A DNA stretch of 64,000 nucleotides from a virus, in the IMG/VR virus record IMGVR_UViG_3300044653_000098, positions 1 through 64,000 of that record; one strand, written 5' to 3'. Shown here one piece after another: positions 15,122 to 22,296 of this stretch. Each line of letters begins with the position of its first letter. Within the stretch, counting starts at the first letter, position 1. A program made the translations under genes and the position numbers. Below the pieces are notes generated by a model. It had not been told where the DNA came from. It searched no databases and saw nothing but the letters and a program-made list of their open reading frames with translations.

Positions 15122-15628
15122 ATGCACATGGACGTGATCAAGAGGGTCGAGCTGATCTCGCTGGCCCGGTACTGGAAGCAGCTTTCGGATCGCACCGATC
15201 TCCCGGACGCGGTCCGGAACTCCTACCGCGACTGCGGGGAGGTGCTGGGGCAGGTGACCGGCGCCGGCCCGGCGGAGGGCGCGCGGCGCCGGATGACGGT
15301 GACCGTCTACGGCTTCGCGAACCTCGCGATGGAGGACGAGGCCCGCCGGATCGGCCAGGAGGTGTTCCCCGGGCTGGACGTGTCTGTCGTTGCCGTCTGC
15401 GTCCGCGAGCCGGCCACCCCCGAGCAGCGGGCCCGCGCCGCTGCGCTGACCGCCCCGGTCTTCGACGGTGACGAGCAGATCTCGCTGGGCCATGAGGGCA
15501 CGGTCTACATGGCCGAGGTGACCCTGGCGGCCGCCGAGCCCGACCCGGCACAGACCCCGGAGTTCGCCGGCCGCCAGCGTGAGCCGCTGGCCGCCACCGA
15601 GAACGCCAATGGCGGCAGCTCGGTATGA
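15122..15628 (+). CDS. Unknown protein
   Basis: A 168-residue protein; ATG 15128 (MDVIKRVELI) is the more likely start because GGAGG then sits 8-9 bases upstream. Residues 1-45 are helical. A beta-alpha domain follows (RMTVTVYGFANLAMEDEARR, LDVSVVAVCVREPATPEQR), reminiscent of small ferredoxin-like folds. An acidic tail ends the protein. It overlaps the next gene by 4 bases. No function is known. Confidence 0.6.
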   Translation: MHMDVIKRVELISLARYWKQLSDRTDLPDAVRNSYRDCGEVLGQVTGAGPAEGARRRMTVTVYGFANLAMEDEARRIGQEVFPGLDVSVVAVCVREPATPEQRARAAALTAPVFDGDEQISLGHEGTVYMAEVTLAAAEPDPAQTPEFAGRQREPLAATENANGGSSV

Positions 15629-16236
15629 GCGCGTACGAGGACACGGCCCGGCGGCTGGCCGAGGCGTTCGGCGTCGAGCCGGAGCAGGTGATCATCCTGC
15701 ACGACGAGGTGGACGAGATCCTGAGCGGCCCGGCCACCGACGGCGGCCCCGGCACGCTGCGCGACCAGCTGCACCGCGTCTCCGGGAAGACCATGGATGA
15801 GGTGAAGGGCAGGACCCGGCGCCTGCCTCGGGAGGAGCCGGAAGTTCACGGCTTCGGCCGCCGCGACTACTCCTGGCCGTCTGAGACCCCGCAGCGCCCG
15901 TCCTGCCAGGCGATCAGGCCGCACTGGGGCCGGCCTGTTCCCGAGCCGTGCGGCTGCGGGCTGGTGAAGCGCTACCGTCTTGGGTGCAAGAACGAGCACG
16001 TGGCCGAGGAGTGGCTGTGCACCTGCTGCGCAAACGCCTCGGCGCGGACTTGCTGTCACCCGGTGACCGGCCCGGGGACGGAAGTCCCGGGCACCTGCGG
16101 GGAGGCGCTCACCGCCGTGCCCGTGGAAGACCTTGGCCCTTCGGCCGGGGACGTCCCCCCTTCCGTGCAGCGCATGCGCGACCGCGCCGCTGGCCCTGGC
16201 GACGGCGAGAACTGGTTCCGGGGGCTGGGGGAGTGA
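15625..16236 (+). CDS. Cys-rich protein, zinc-binding candidate
   Basis: A 203-residue protein. The N-terminal 45 residues resemble a small helical domain (YEDTARRLAEAFGVEPEQVI). The middle contains PCGCGLVKRYRLGC and WLCTCCANASARTCCH, eight Cys and one His within about 45 residues, so probably two metal centres. The C-terminal third is disordered. It overlaps the FHA gene by 4 bases (GTGA), suggesting the two work together. Confidence 0.6.
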   Translation: MSAYEDTARRLAEAFGVEPEQVIILHDEVDEILSGPATDGGPGTLRDQLHRVSGKTMDEVKGRTRRLPREEPEVHGFGRRDYSWPSETPQRPSCQAIRPHWGRPVPEPCGCGLVKRYRLGCKNEHVAEEWLCTCCANASARTCCHPVTGPGTEVPGTCGEALTAVPVEDLGPSAGDVPPSVQRMRDRAAGPGDGENWFRGLGE

Positions 16237-16520
16237 AGCTGCTGCTGCTGTCCGACAAGGCCGGGGACAACCGCAAGATCCTCACCATGACCACCATCAT
16301 CGGGCGCAGCCCGCACGCCGGGTTCCGGGTGAGTGACCAGTATGCTTCCCCTAACCACGCAATCATCGCTCCCTACGAGGACGGCTGGGCGGTCGCTGAT
16401 CTTGGCTCCTCGAACGGGACCAGGGTCAACGGCCTGACTGTCCATGGCGCCTGCCAGCTGGACAAAGGGGATCAGATAAGAGTTGGCCACACCATTCTCA
16501 TAGCGGTGCCCGTCAGCTGA
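16233..16520 (+). CDS. Stand-alone FHA domain protein
   Basis: A 95-residue protein made almost entirely of one FHA domain, with GRSPHAGFRVSDQYASPNHA (Gly-Arg-Ser phosphopeptide loop and the S/N-H contact) and LGSSNGTRVNG, the hallmark Asn loop. FHA domains bind phosphothreonine. In actinobacteria they partner with Ser/Thr kinases and type VII secretion. A free phage FHA protein could sequester or redirect host phosphoprotein signalling; no kinase gene is seen here. GTG start with a 4-base overlap upstream. Confidence 0.85.
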   Translation: MKLLLLSDKAGDNRKILTMTTIIGRSPHAGFRVSDQYASPNHAIIAPYEDGWAVADLGSSNGTRVNGLTVHGACQLDKGDQIRVGHTILIAVPVS

Positions 16521-16602
16521 TCCGGCATGTAGGCTGCTGCCTGCCTTCCACTCTGGACCCCGGTGCCGGCGGCAGGATCCGCTGACCTACCGGGGAGCCG
16601 AG

Positions 16603-16932
16603 ATGCCAGACATCCCCCCGACCGGAGATGGTGCTTGCCCACGTACGCGCCAGGCCCTGCTTCGCGCGGCGGCAGCCTTTCACCGGGAACGGGCCCTCGA
16701 CCTGCTCATCGCCTCGGCCCGGCTGGCGGATGCCGGGCCGATGGGCGGCTTGTGGAGCAGCTCACCTTCCCGAAGCCAGGAGACTTCGCGTGCGTCCCGG
16801 TCCGTGGCTTCGGCGGATTCTGCATCGGCATCGGCCAGCTCGCGGCCGGGTACTGGCGCCATCCCTCGTTCGGCCGCTACCGGCACACCTTCGTCTACCT
16901 CGGTGAGATCAGCGCCTCCACGGCTGAGGTGA
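16603..16932 (+). CDS. Possible small ORF upstream of the NlpC-like gene
   Basis: ATG 16603 has a GGGGAG ribosome site. The first 50 residues (MPDIPPTGDGACPRTRQALL...LADAGPMGGL) look natural, but after 16752 the frame becomes a Ser/Arg-rich shadow of the next gene. It may be a real gene with a 181-base overlap, a remnant that has lost its own stop, or non-coding. About 80 bases before it hold no gene. Confidence 0.3.
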   Translation: MPDIPPTGDGACPRTRQALLRAAAAFHRERALDLLIASARLADAGPMGGLWSSSPSRSQETSRASRSVASADSASASASSRPGTGAIPRSAATGTPSSTSVRSAPPRLR

Positions 16933-17384
16933 ACGCGCTGGAGGAGCACGGCTGGTGCGGCCCGGGCGTCTACTGCGAGGAAGCGATGCCCGGCGGCGCC
17001 CGGCTGCGGCGGCTTGGCGCGAACGCTAGCGCCGCGTGGGCCATGTACGGCACCAGTGCCCTGTGGAGCACCACGATTCTGCCGCTGAGCGACTGGCAGC
17101 GTTCCGAGGTGGTCAGGGCCGCCCTCGGCAAGCTCGGCACGCCGTACTCGTTCCTGGACTATCTCTCGCTGATTGCCTACCACCTGCACATCCGCACGCG
17201 GGGTTTGCTCCAGTTCATCCGGGATTCCGGACACCAGATCTGCAGCCAGGACACTGATTGGGTGTGGCAGCGCGCGGGGAAGCGTATATTTCACGATGAG
17301 AGGTGGGACGGTGACGTTATGCCGGCCGATCTTGCGTATGAGCTGGTGAGCTGGCGCAAGTGGCAGGCAGCCCGTGCCGCCTGA
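16752..17384 (+). CDS. Permuted NlpC/P60-like (YiiX/papain-fold) protein
   Basis: A 210-residue protein from GTG 16752 (VEQLTFPKPGDFACV). It follows the circularly permuted NlpC/P60 order: GDFACVPVRG, then catalytic His in YRHTFVYLGE (His45), then a helical stretch (YSFLDYLSLIAYHL), then catalytic Cys in GHQICSQDTDWVW (Cys164), ending DGDVMPADLAYEL. Such enzymes act as amidases, acyltransferases or peptidases, often on cell-wall or lipid substrates. No signal peptide is seen, so it acts in the cytosol or is released by holins. It is a lysis or host-takeover candidate. Confidence 0.65.
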   Translation: MEQLTFPKPGDFACVPVRGFGGFCIGIGQLAAGYWRHPSFGRYRHTFVYLGEISASTAEVNALEEHGWCGPGVYCEEAMPGGARLRRLGANASAAWAMYGTSALWSTTILPLSDWQRSEVVRAALGKLGTPYSFLDYLSLIAYHLHIRTRGLLQFIRDSGHQICSQDTDWVWQRAGKRIFHDERWDGDVMPADLAYELVSWRKWQAARAA

Positions 17385-17392
17385 GGGAGGGG

Positions 17393-17509
17393 ATGCCCGT
17401 GAAGATTAAGCGCATGCGTAAAGGACGGCACCGCCGGCGGGGGATTCTGGCGCGGGCCGCAGGAGTTATGGCCGTCGCCGTAATGGTGCGGCTGGCCGCG
17501 GTTCGCTGA
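17393..17509 (+). CDS. 38-aa basic membrane peptide
   Basis: ATG 17393 preceded by GGGAGGGG. The peptide starts with a very basic patch (KIKRMRKGRHRRRG) and continues into a hydrophobic helix (ILARAAGVMAVAVMVRLAAV). This is the topology of a small anchored or antimicrobial-like peptide. It overlaps the following Cys-rich frame. Too short for family assignment. Confidence 0.45.
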   Translation: MPVKIKRMRKGRHRRRGILARAAGVMAVAVMVRLAAVR

Positions 17510-17805
17510 GCGAGCCCCGGCTTCTGTGCGCTCAGGCAGGCCGGTGCCGCTGCGGCTGCCATGCCTGCAGGTACGGGGGACACAACTGCCTGGAGCCGCT
17601 GGGCGGCAAGTGCCATGTGCGCTGCCCGCCTATCTACCTGCTGACCTGCAAGGTGTGTGATCCCCGCGCGCCCATCCCGTTCCCCTCCCAGGAGGAGCGC
17701 GGGCACTGGGCGTCCGAGCACACCGCGGGTACCGGGCACGACCGCTGGGTGGTGGAGGACCCGCCCTTCGAGACGAAGGGTAATTCTGAGGTTTCGGAGC
17801 GGTAA
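17506..17805 (+). CDS. Cys-rich zinc-binding protein, probable CTG start
   Basis: From a CTG at 17506 that overlaps the upstream TGA (CTGA, mimicking the GTGA junctions used elsewhere here) the frame encodes 99 residues. It has ten Cys in the first 50 (LLCAQAGRCRCGCHAC, NCLEPLGGKCHVRC, LTCKVC) and a GHWASEHTAGTGHDRW His cluster. The only GTG in frame is 17617, which would remove seven of the Cys, so the CTG start is preferred. Likely a multi-zinc protein; function unknown. Confidence 0.5.
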   Translation: MSEPRLLCAQAGRCRCGCHACRYGGHNCLEPLGGKCHVRCPPIYLLTCKVCDPRAPIPFPSQEERGHWASEHTAGTGHDRWVVEDPPFETKGNSEVSER

Positions 17806-17928
17806 CGGCCCGGAAACGTGCACAATCCAGCTTGGCGGCCAGGAAGTAGCCGGCCCGCGCGGCCGCCCGGCAGCGGCCTGGCCCATGACCCTGGCGAGGT
17901 GCCCAGCGGGCACGTCTTCAGGAGGACC

Positions 17929-18699
17929 ATGAGCGGGCACCGCACCACCCGCAGCGCACCACGTCATGCTGCTCCGCAGCACAGCCACCCTGTCATCACC
18001 ACCGCCGTCGGCACCGTCGTGGTGCTCGGCGCGGGCACCGCGGCGCTCGCCGCCCCGGCGCCCTATACCGCCCCTCCGATGGGCGACACGCTGCCCGCCA
18101 CGCCGGCCGTGCAGGCCGCCCCGCAGAAGCCGGCCGTCCAGGCCGCGGGCCCGGCCTTCTACCGGATCCAGGAAGGCGACACGCTCTCCTCGATTGCCGC
18201 CGCCCACGGGCTCGGCTCGAACTGGGAGGGCCTGTGGGCCGCGAACCGCTCCGGGATCGATAACCCGGACCTCATCCAGCCCGGCTGGGTGATCAAGATC
18301 GAGACAGCTCCCGTCACCCCGGCTCTGCAGCTGGTGATCGACCGTGTCCTGAGCCCGCCCGCCCCCAAGCCTGCGCCCGTCGCCGTGGCCGCCTCCGGCA
18401 GCGCCGGGTCCGCACCGGCCCAGCCCGCGGGCGTCCAGTTCTCCGGTACGCTGACCGTGGCCGGCTTCGGCGGCTTCGAGGGCTGCGTGATAGACCACGA
18501 GTCCAGCGGGAACCCCGATGCCCAGAACCCGGACTCGACCGCGAGCGGGCTGTTCGGCTTCCTGGACACCACCTGGACCGCGGTCACCGGCCTGCCGGGC
18601 CCGGCCCGGGACTACTCCGTTGCGACGCAGGAGCAAGCCTTCAGCAAGGAATACGCGATGGACGGCACCGCCCCCTGGGCCCCGTATGACGGCTGTTAA
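17929..18699 (+). CDS. Secreted LysM-transglycosylase (Rpf/SLT-like) protein
   Basis: A 256-residue protein with AGGAGG 4 bases before ATG 17929. A basic N terminus and hydrophobic segment ending ALAAPAP (about 18-46) form a Sec signal or anchor. A LysM domain spans about 75-125 (FYRIQEGDTLSSIAAAHGLG to QPGWVIKI). The C-terminal domain (about 182-256) has CVIDHESSGNPDAQNPDSTA with the catalytic Glu and LFGFLDTTWTAVTG, as in resuscitation-promoting-factor/SLT enzymes. Streptomycetes secrete similar proteins. Here it could be the endolysin, exported by the host Sec pathway, or could remodel the wall. The gene looks host-derived. Confidence 0.8.
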   Translation: MSGHRTTRSAPRHAAPQHSHPVITTAVGTVVVLGAGTAALAAPAPYTAPPMGDTLPATPAVQAAPQKPAVQAAGPAFYRIQEGDTLSSIAAAHGLGSNWEGLWAANRSGIDNPDLIQPGWVIKIETAPVTPALQLVIDRVLSPPAPKPAPVAVAASGSAGSAPAQPAGVQFSGTLTVAGFGGFEGCVIDHESSGNPDAQNPDSTASGLFGFLDTTWTAVTGLPGPARDYSVATQEQAFSKEYAMDGTAPWAPYDGC

Positions 18700-18865
18700 C
18701 TGCCCGCCAGACTGCACGTGCCACCGCCACGACGACCACACGTGCCGGCCCGGCTGTAACTGCGGCCGCCACCTGATCGGCCCGCGCCAGGCGCAGCGCA
18801 AGTCGGCCGAGGCGGCTAAGCGCCAGCGCGATGCGCACGGGAGATTTGCCCGTGACGGCTGTTAA
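18686..18865 (+). CDS. 59-aa Cys/His-rich protein
   Basis: ATG 18686 overlaps the previous gene by 14 bases. The N-terminal half CPPDCTCHRHDDHTCRPGC with NCGRH forms a dense Cys/His cluster. The C-terminal half is basic (RQAQRKSAEAAKRQRDAHGRF). Probably a zinc-binding nucleic-acid-binding peptide. Function unknown. Confidence 0.55.
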   Translation: MTAVNCPPDCTCHRHDDHTCRPGCNCGRHLIGPRQAQRKSAEAAKRQRDAHGRFARDGC

Positions 18866-18927
18866 TCACGGTATGGTCACCGTCCCGTGGGAGCGCTGGG
18901 CGATGTGGAATACTGCGAGCCGCCTGT

Positions 18928-18968
18928 AAACCGGTGGTATGCCTAGCGCGTCTCAAGGGTGCCGGTTT
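18928..18968 (+). other. Inverted repeat in leader of the secreted-protein gene
   Basis: The 142-base gap 18866-19007 holds AAACCGG (18928-18934) and CCGGTTT (18962-18968), a 7-bp inverted repeat with a 27-base loop, 40 bases before the start at 19008. It could be a regulatory hairpin. No clear promoter boxes are seen in the gap. Confidence 0.3.
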
Positions 18969-19007
18969 GGCCGGGGGTCCAAAAGACAAGAGCTGGAGGT
19001 TTGGTGC

Positions 19008-19898
19008 ATGCGTAGTAAGATCTTTGGTCCGCGGCGCGTGATCGTCGTGGCCGCGCTGGCTACGGCCGGCGCGCTGGTCGCCATGGGAGCGGGCGCCAAC
19101 ACCGTCCCCAATGCCAGGGCCACCAACGCGAACGTCAACCCGGTCGCCGGGTACCTTGCCGTCGGCAACGACGTAAACGTGAACTTCGACCACGTCGAGG
19201 CGTACCTGGGTGCGCAGGACAACATCGGTGACCTGCAGCAGACCAACGCCAACGGCTTCGGCATCGGCCTGTGCAACAGCAACGTGGGCGGCGCCACCGG
19301 CCCGGCGGTGCAGATGGGGATCGTGCATCTGGCCGACGGCAACTACCAGATCGAGTACGGCTACGGCACGATCGCCCCGGCGAATGGTGCTCAGACCAGC
19401 GGCGACAACTGCGAGGACGGCGCGCTGGGTAACTTCAATGCGCCAGCCTCGGCCACGGTCGCCCCGCTCGGCCCGGAGTTCGCCTTCGGGAACGTCGAGG
19501 AGACGGAGATCCAGTACCTGCACGGTCGCGCGGACTTCTCCTACCGCCAGATCACCTCGGACAACCCCGGTCCCTGGTATTCGACCGGCTGGGTCAACGT
19601 CGGCTTCAACTGCCAGTTCAACGAGGCCGAGATCGGCGTGGACGCTGACACCACCGGGCTGGTCGGGCCGCCTTCCCGCACGCTGGCCCCGTTCGCTCAC
19701 GCTTCGGTGACGTCGTTCACCTTCGCTCAGCACCACAGTGCTGACCAGGGCTGGTTCGATGCAGCACCGAACGGTGAGTGGACCGCTCTGCAGGTGAACA
19801 GTTACCCGAACGGCAACAGCGGCGACTCGGCTGACCTGGACGGCAACGGCCTGCACAACGGCAACGGCGGTATCGGTGAGGGTGCGCCGGTCGGATGA
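19008..19898 (+). CDS. Secreted protein of unknown function
   Basis: A 296-residue protein with CTGGAGG 8 bases before ATG 19008. A Sec signal peptide is evident (RRVIVVAALATAGALVAMGAGA). The mature part is acidic, Asn/Gly-rich and beta (NVNFDHVEAYLGAQDNIGDL, YQIEYGYGTIAPANG), with paired Cys (GLCNSNVG, DNCEDG, FNCQFNE). No phage family is recognised. It may be shed into the medium or stay on the wall, for example as a competitor-exclusion or lysogenic-conversion factor. An ATGA overlap leads to a 29-aa membrane peptide. Confidence 0.65.
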   Translation: MRSKIFGPRRVIVVAALATAGALVAMGAGANTVPNARATNANVNPVAGYLAVGNDVNVNFDHVEAYLGAQDNIGDLQQTNANGFGIGLCNSNVGGATGPAVQMGIVHLADGNYQIEYGYGTIAPANGAQTSGDNCEDGALGNFNAPASATVAPLGPEFAFGNVEETEIQYLHGRADFSYRQITSDNPGPWYSTGWVNVGFNCQFNEAEIGVDADTTGLVGPPSRTLAPFAHASVTSFTFAQHHSADQGWFDAAPNGEWTALQVNSYPNGNSGDSADLDGNGLHNGNGGIGEGAPVG

Positions 19899-19984
19899 CC
19901 CGCGATCAATGGCTGGCGTTCCTGCTCATCGTGGCCATGGCGGTTGCCGCCGGGGCTGAAGTGATGACGGCGGGCCTGCCGTAA
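19895..19984 (+). CDS. 29-aa membrane peptide
   Basis: ATG 19895 overlaps the previous stop (ATGA). The peptide MTRDQWLAFLLIVAMAVAAG is one hydrophobic helix with a short tail. It ends the accessory operon just before a strong hairpin, in the place where small anchored or lysis peptides are often found. Confidence 0.45.
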   Translation: MTRDQWLAFLLIVAMAVAAGAEVMTAGLP

Positions 19985-20003
19985 CGGCAACGGAGCCGAT
20001 GAC

Positions 20004-20034
20004 AGGGCGGAGGGCAACCCCCTCCGCCCTTCGT
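20004..20034 (+). terminator. Terminator after accessory operon
   Basis: A 10-bp perfect stem AGGGCGGAGG/CCTCCGCCCT (20004-20013 with 20021-20030) is followed by TCGT. The T tract is short, but the stem is strong and sits directly after the operon's last stop. Confidence 0.65.
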
Positions 20035-20051
20035 CATGTATGGAGGCTTCG

Positions 20052-20885
20052 GTGGCCAACCCGAACCATGTCCCGGGCAAGACGGGGCTGCTCCCGCGGG
20101 ACACCGGCAAGGCCATGCTGGTGGTGGAGCACTACGTCGCGGCCGGGGGCCTGACCGCGGTGCCGCCCGCTACCGACGTCGACCGCGCGACCAGGGTCAG
20201 CGACTGGCCCATGTACTGCAACGGCCCCGACCCCGCGAACGAGAGCGCCTGCCCCGGATCGCCTGATGGCTGCGGGGACTGCTTCTGGGCAGCGTGCGGG
20301 CACGAGATCACTGCGTTTACCGCTTACGCGGGCGCTGCCCCGGTCGTGGTCCCGCCCATCTCGGTGATCCGTGGCTACAGCTCGACGGGCTACAGCCCGC
20401 AGACCGGAGAGAACGACAACGGCACCGAGCCATCGCAGGGGCTGGCGTTCATGCGCTCGACCGGTCTGCTCGACTCGGCTGGCCGCGCGCACAAGTACGA
20501 GGCGTACGCCGCCTTCCGTGACCCCACCGACGAGGAGCTGCTGGCCCAGGTGCTGAACACCTTCGGCACCGTGCTGCTCGCCGTCGAGCTGGACCAGGCC
20601 CAGGAGGACCAGTTCGGCAACGGCCAGCCGTGGACCTACGTGGCTGGCAGCCAGGATCTCGGCGGGCACATGATCTGCCTGCAGCGCCGGGCGCCCGCAA
20701 GCCAGCTGGACATCTACAAGCCGGTGACCTGGGGCGCGCTGTGGGAAGCGAACCGCGCCTTCATCCACAACCAGGTCATCGACGCGTACGCCGTCGTGTC
20801 TGCGGACTGGATCGCCGCGAACGGCACGACCATTGAGGGTCTTGACCTTCAGCAGCTGCTCGCGGACATGCCAGAGGTGGGCTGA
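20052..20885 (+). CDS. Papain-like cysteine peptidase candidate
   Basis: A 277-residue protein. GTG 20052 is chosen because TGGAGG lies 5-6 bases upstream, whereas the ATGs at 20036 and 20040 have no such site. GDCFWAACGH (Cys77) and LGGHMICLQR (His206) are the nucleophile and His elements of papain-like peptidases, with KPVTWG and DAYAVVSADWI downstream. There is no signal peptide. The position, between a terminator and small membrane proteins at the head/tail junction, would fit a lysis-associated or virion-maturation protease. The assignment rests on the Cys/His motif pair and length. Confidence 0.6.
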   Translation: MANPNHVPGKTGLLPRDTGKAMLVVEHYVAAGGLTAVPPATDVDRATRVSDWPMYCNGPDPANESACPGSPDGCGDCFWAACGHEITAFTAYAGAAPVVVPPISVIRGYSSTGYSPQTGENDNGTEPSQGLAFMRSTGLLDSAGRAHKYEAYAAFRDPTDEELLAQVLNTFGTVLLAVELDQAQEDQFGNGQPWTYVAGSQDLGGHMICLQRRAPASQLDIYKPVTWGALWEANRAFIHNQVIDAYAVVSADWIAANGTTIEGLDLQQLLADMPEVG

Positions 20886-20890
20886 GTCCG

Positions 20891-21256
20891 GTGCACAGCG
20901 GCGGAGAGCGCCCGATCCGGCTGCTGCCGGAGCGCGGATCACCTGGCCGGGCCCTGGCCCTGACGATTATCTGCGTGCTGGGCGCGGTGCTTCTGGTGGC
21001 CGGGTACTTCACCTGGAGCACCAACACCACCAACGGCCAGCTGGTCTCGGTCAACCAGAAGCTGCGGGCGCAGCAGGCAGAGTCTCAGAAAGCGGGACTG
21101 CTGATCGAGAAGGCGATCTGCCTGGATATGGGTACGATGGCCGCCATCCCGCCGCCTGCGGGAGCGGGCCCCTCGAACCCGAGCCGGACCTACGAGCAGG
21201 CAGAGCACCGGGCGTGGAAAGGGCTGTACGACGGCCTCAGGTGCGGGAAGACGTGA
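20891..21256 (+). CDS. Membrane-anchored small protein (lysis-cassette candidate)
   Basis: A 121-residue protein from GTG 20891. One transmembrane segment (ALTIICVLGAVLLVAGYFTW) is followed by a coiled coil (LVSVNQKLRAQQAESQKAG) and a C-terminal domain with two Cys (AICLDMG, LRCGKT). The topology matches Rz-like spanins or anchored lysis accessory proteins. Neighbouring genes also encode small membrane proteins. Confidence 0.55.
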   Translation: MHSGGERPIRLLPERGSPGRALALTIICVLGAVLLVAGYFTWSTNTTNGQLVSVNQKLRAQQAESQKAGLLIEKAICLDMGTMAAIPPPAGAGPSNPSRTYEQAEHRAWKGLYDGLRCGKT

Positions 21257-21271
21257 CAGGGGAATGTTCAG

Positions 21272-21664
21272 ATGTCCGGGTCTAGCCTGGTCCCGCTCTA
21301 TTACCTTTCGGGTATAGGTGTGGCTGTAGGCGGAGGCGTGGCCGGCGTGCGCAGTTATCTCGGCAGGCAGCGCGAGAAGTGGGTGCAAGAGGGCGCCAAG
21401 GAGGCGGACCTCGCCAAGGTGCTGGAAGCTAACAGCAAGGTCGGGGCCAGCAACACGGCGGCTATCGACCGTATGTCTGATGAGCTGCGCCGGTTTGGTG
21501 AGGGCCTGAAGGAGTCCACGGCAGAGACCCAGCGCCGGCTGGATGCGGTCGACCGGCGGTTCGAGACGGCTGAGCAGCGGGCGCAGGCGATAGAGGATGC
21601 GCTGTGGGGACAGCGCGGTACTCTCCCGGACCGCGGTCTCCGTGGGCAGCCGAACCAGCCATAG
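21272..21664 (+). CDS. Holin-like membrane/coiled-coil protein
   Basis: A 130-residue protein. An N-terminal hydrophobic segment (LVPLYYLSGIGVAVGGGVAG) precedes a long coiled coil (about 30-115: MSDELRRFGEGLKESTAETQ, RRLDAVDRRFETAEQRAQ). Actinophage lysis cassettes often contain one such protein beside the true holin. The context (peptidase, small membrane genes, then a terminator) supports a lysis or membrane role. Confidence 0.55.
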   Translation: MSGSSLVPLYYLSGIGVAVGGGVAGVRSYLGRQREKWVQEGAKEADLAKVLEANSKVGASNTAAIDRMSDELRRFGEGLKESTAETQRRLDAVDRRFETAEQRAQAIEDALWGQRGTLPDRGLRGQPNQP

Positions 21665-21672
21665 GGGGAGAA

Positions 21673-21900
21673 GTGGGCAGGCATCCTGGGTTCATCGCCC
21701 TCGTCTCCGTGGTGACTGCCGTCCTGCTGACGGTCGGGCTTGTCTGGTGGATCGTGACCAGCACGAAAGAGTCGGTGTGCCGGCCGGTGCTCCGGCTGGT
21801 GGAGAAACCCGAGCCCACCGGGCTGACGCACTCCCAGCTCCAGTCGTTTGAGTACAACCACAAGACCTATGTGCAGCTGTACGCGAGCCTGGGCTGCTGA
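21673..21900 (+). CDS. Small holin candidate
   Basis: A 75-residue protein from GTG 21673 with AGGGGGAG upstream. A single strong transmembrane helix (FIALVSVVTAVLLTVGLVWW) and a short soluble C terminus with two Cys (ESVCRPVLRL, YASLGC). Size and topology fit class III or small single-TM holins. The last gene before a strong terminator. Confidence 0.5.
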   Translation: MGRHPGFIALVSVVTAVLLTVGLVWWIVTSTKESVCRPVLRLVEKPEPTGLTHSQLQSFEYNHKTYVQLYASLGC

Positions 21901-21918
21901 CATACGCTCCTGATTAAG

Positions 21919-21958
21919 AGGGCCCGGCTGTTCTCCCCACCCTGCAGCCGGGCCCTTT
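21919..21958 (+). terminator. Strong rho-independent terminator
   Basis: A 12-bp perfect stem AGGGCCCGGCTG/CAGCCGGGCCCT (21919-21930 with 21945-21956) followed by TTT. It closes the lysis-like cassette before the split HNH-type gene. Confidence 0.9.
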
Positions 21959-21977
21959 GCTGTGCGCAGCCGATATA

Positions 21978-21991
21978 TAGACTCGTGTCAA
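21978..21991 (-). promoter_or_regulatory. Degenerate copy of the GACACGTGTC operator
   Basis: TAGACTCGTGTCAA differs by one base from TAGACACGTGTCAA, the reverse reading of the 12 exact copies. No good -10 box is seen at 17-18 bp on either strand, so it may act only as a protein-binding site (stoperator-like) or be a decayed promoter. Confidence 0.5.
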
Positions 21992-22061
21992 CTAACCTAA
22001 AGCCGATAAGTGCAGGTAGGATACCCAGTCGCTACTTCCGGCGCGACGATGCTTCTGCTCC

Positions 22062-22100
22062 CTAGAGGGACGATGTCTCTAGAGGTTCTAGAGGTCTAGC
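22062..22100 (+). repeat. CTAGAGG short direct repeats
   Basis: CTAGAGG occurs three times, plus a final CTAG, within 40 bases, in a gene-free stretch (21959-22113). The repeat resembles a small protein-binding array or slipped-strand expansion. The rest of the gap shows only the degenerate operator. Confidence 0.4.
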
Positions 22101-22113
22101 CGGGAGGCCGGGT

Positions 22114-22215
22114 ATGAGTGCCACGGTGGCGCTGGTGTTCGCTGGTATTCCAGCGTGTGATGTTGCACTGAAGTGGTTTCAGGAGTGGAAGCATCGGCAT
22201 AGACGTATAAAGTGA
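22114..22215 (+). CDS. 33-aa possible peptide
   Basis: GGGAGG lies 7 bases before ATG 22114. The frame MSATVALVFAGIPACDVALK ends with a basic tail, WKHRHRRIK. It lies between a terminator and a hairpin in a region that looks like an insertion. Short, no homology visible; coding status uncertain. Confidence 0.35.
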   Translation: MSATVALVFAGIPACDVALKWFQEWKHRHRRIK

Positions 22216-22244
22216 TGGAAGACGCGGGCCTGATCACCTGCGCC

Positions 22245-22271
22245 GGAGGGCCGGGCCTGCTCCGGCCCTCC
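22245..22271 (+). terminator. GC-rich hairpin before the HNH-like gene
   Basis: A 10-bp stem GGAGGGCCGG/CCGGCCCTCC (22245-22254 with 22262-22271) lacks a T tract. It may be a weak terminator or an insulating structure bordering the inserted gene. Confidence 0.4.
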
Positions 22272-22296
22272 ACCTTCAAGCAGGCTGGAGGATGCG

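Noticed and set aside
21959-22296. attP or integration site in the 21.9-22.3 kb gap
   Set aside because: No integrase gene or tRNA-like core is present; the features are a terminator, a degenerate operator and short repeats.
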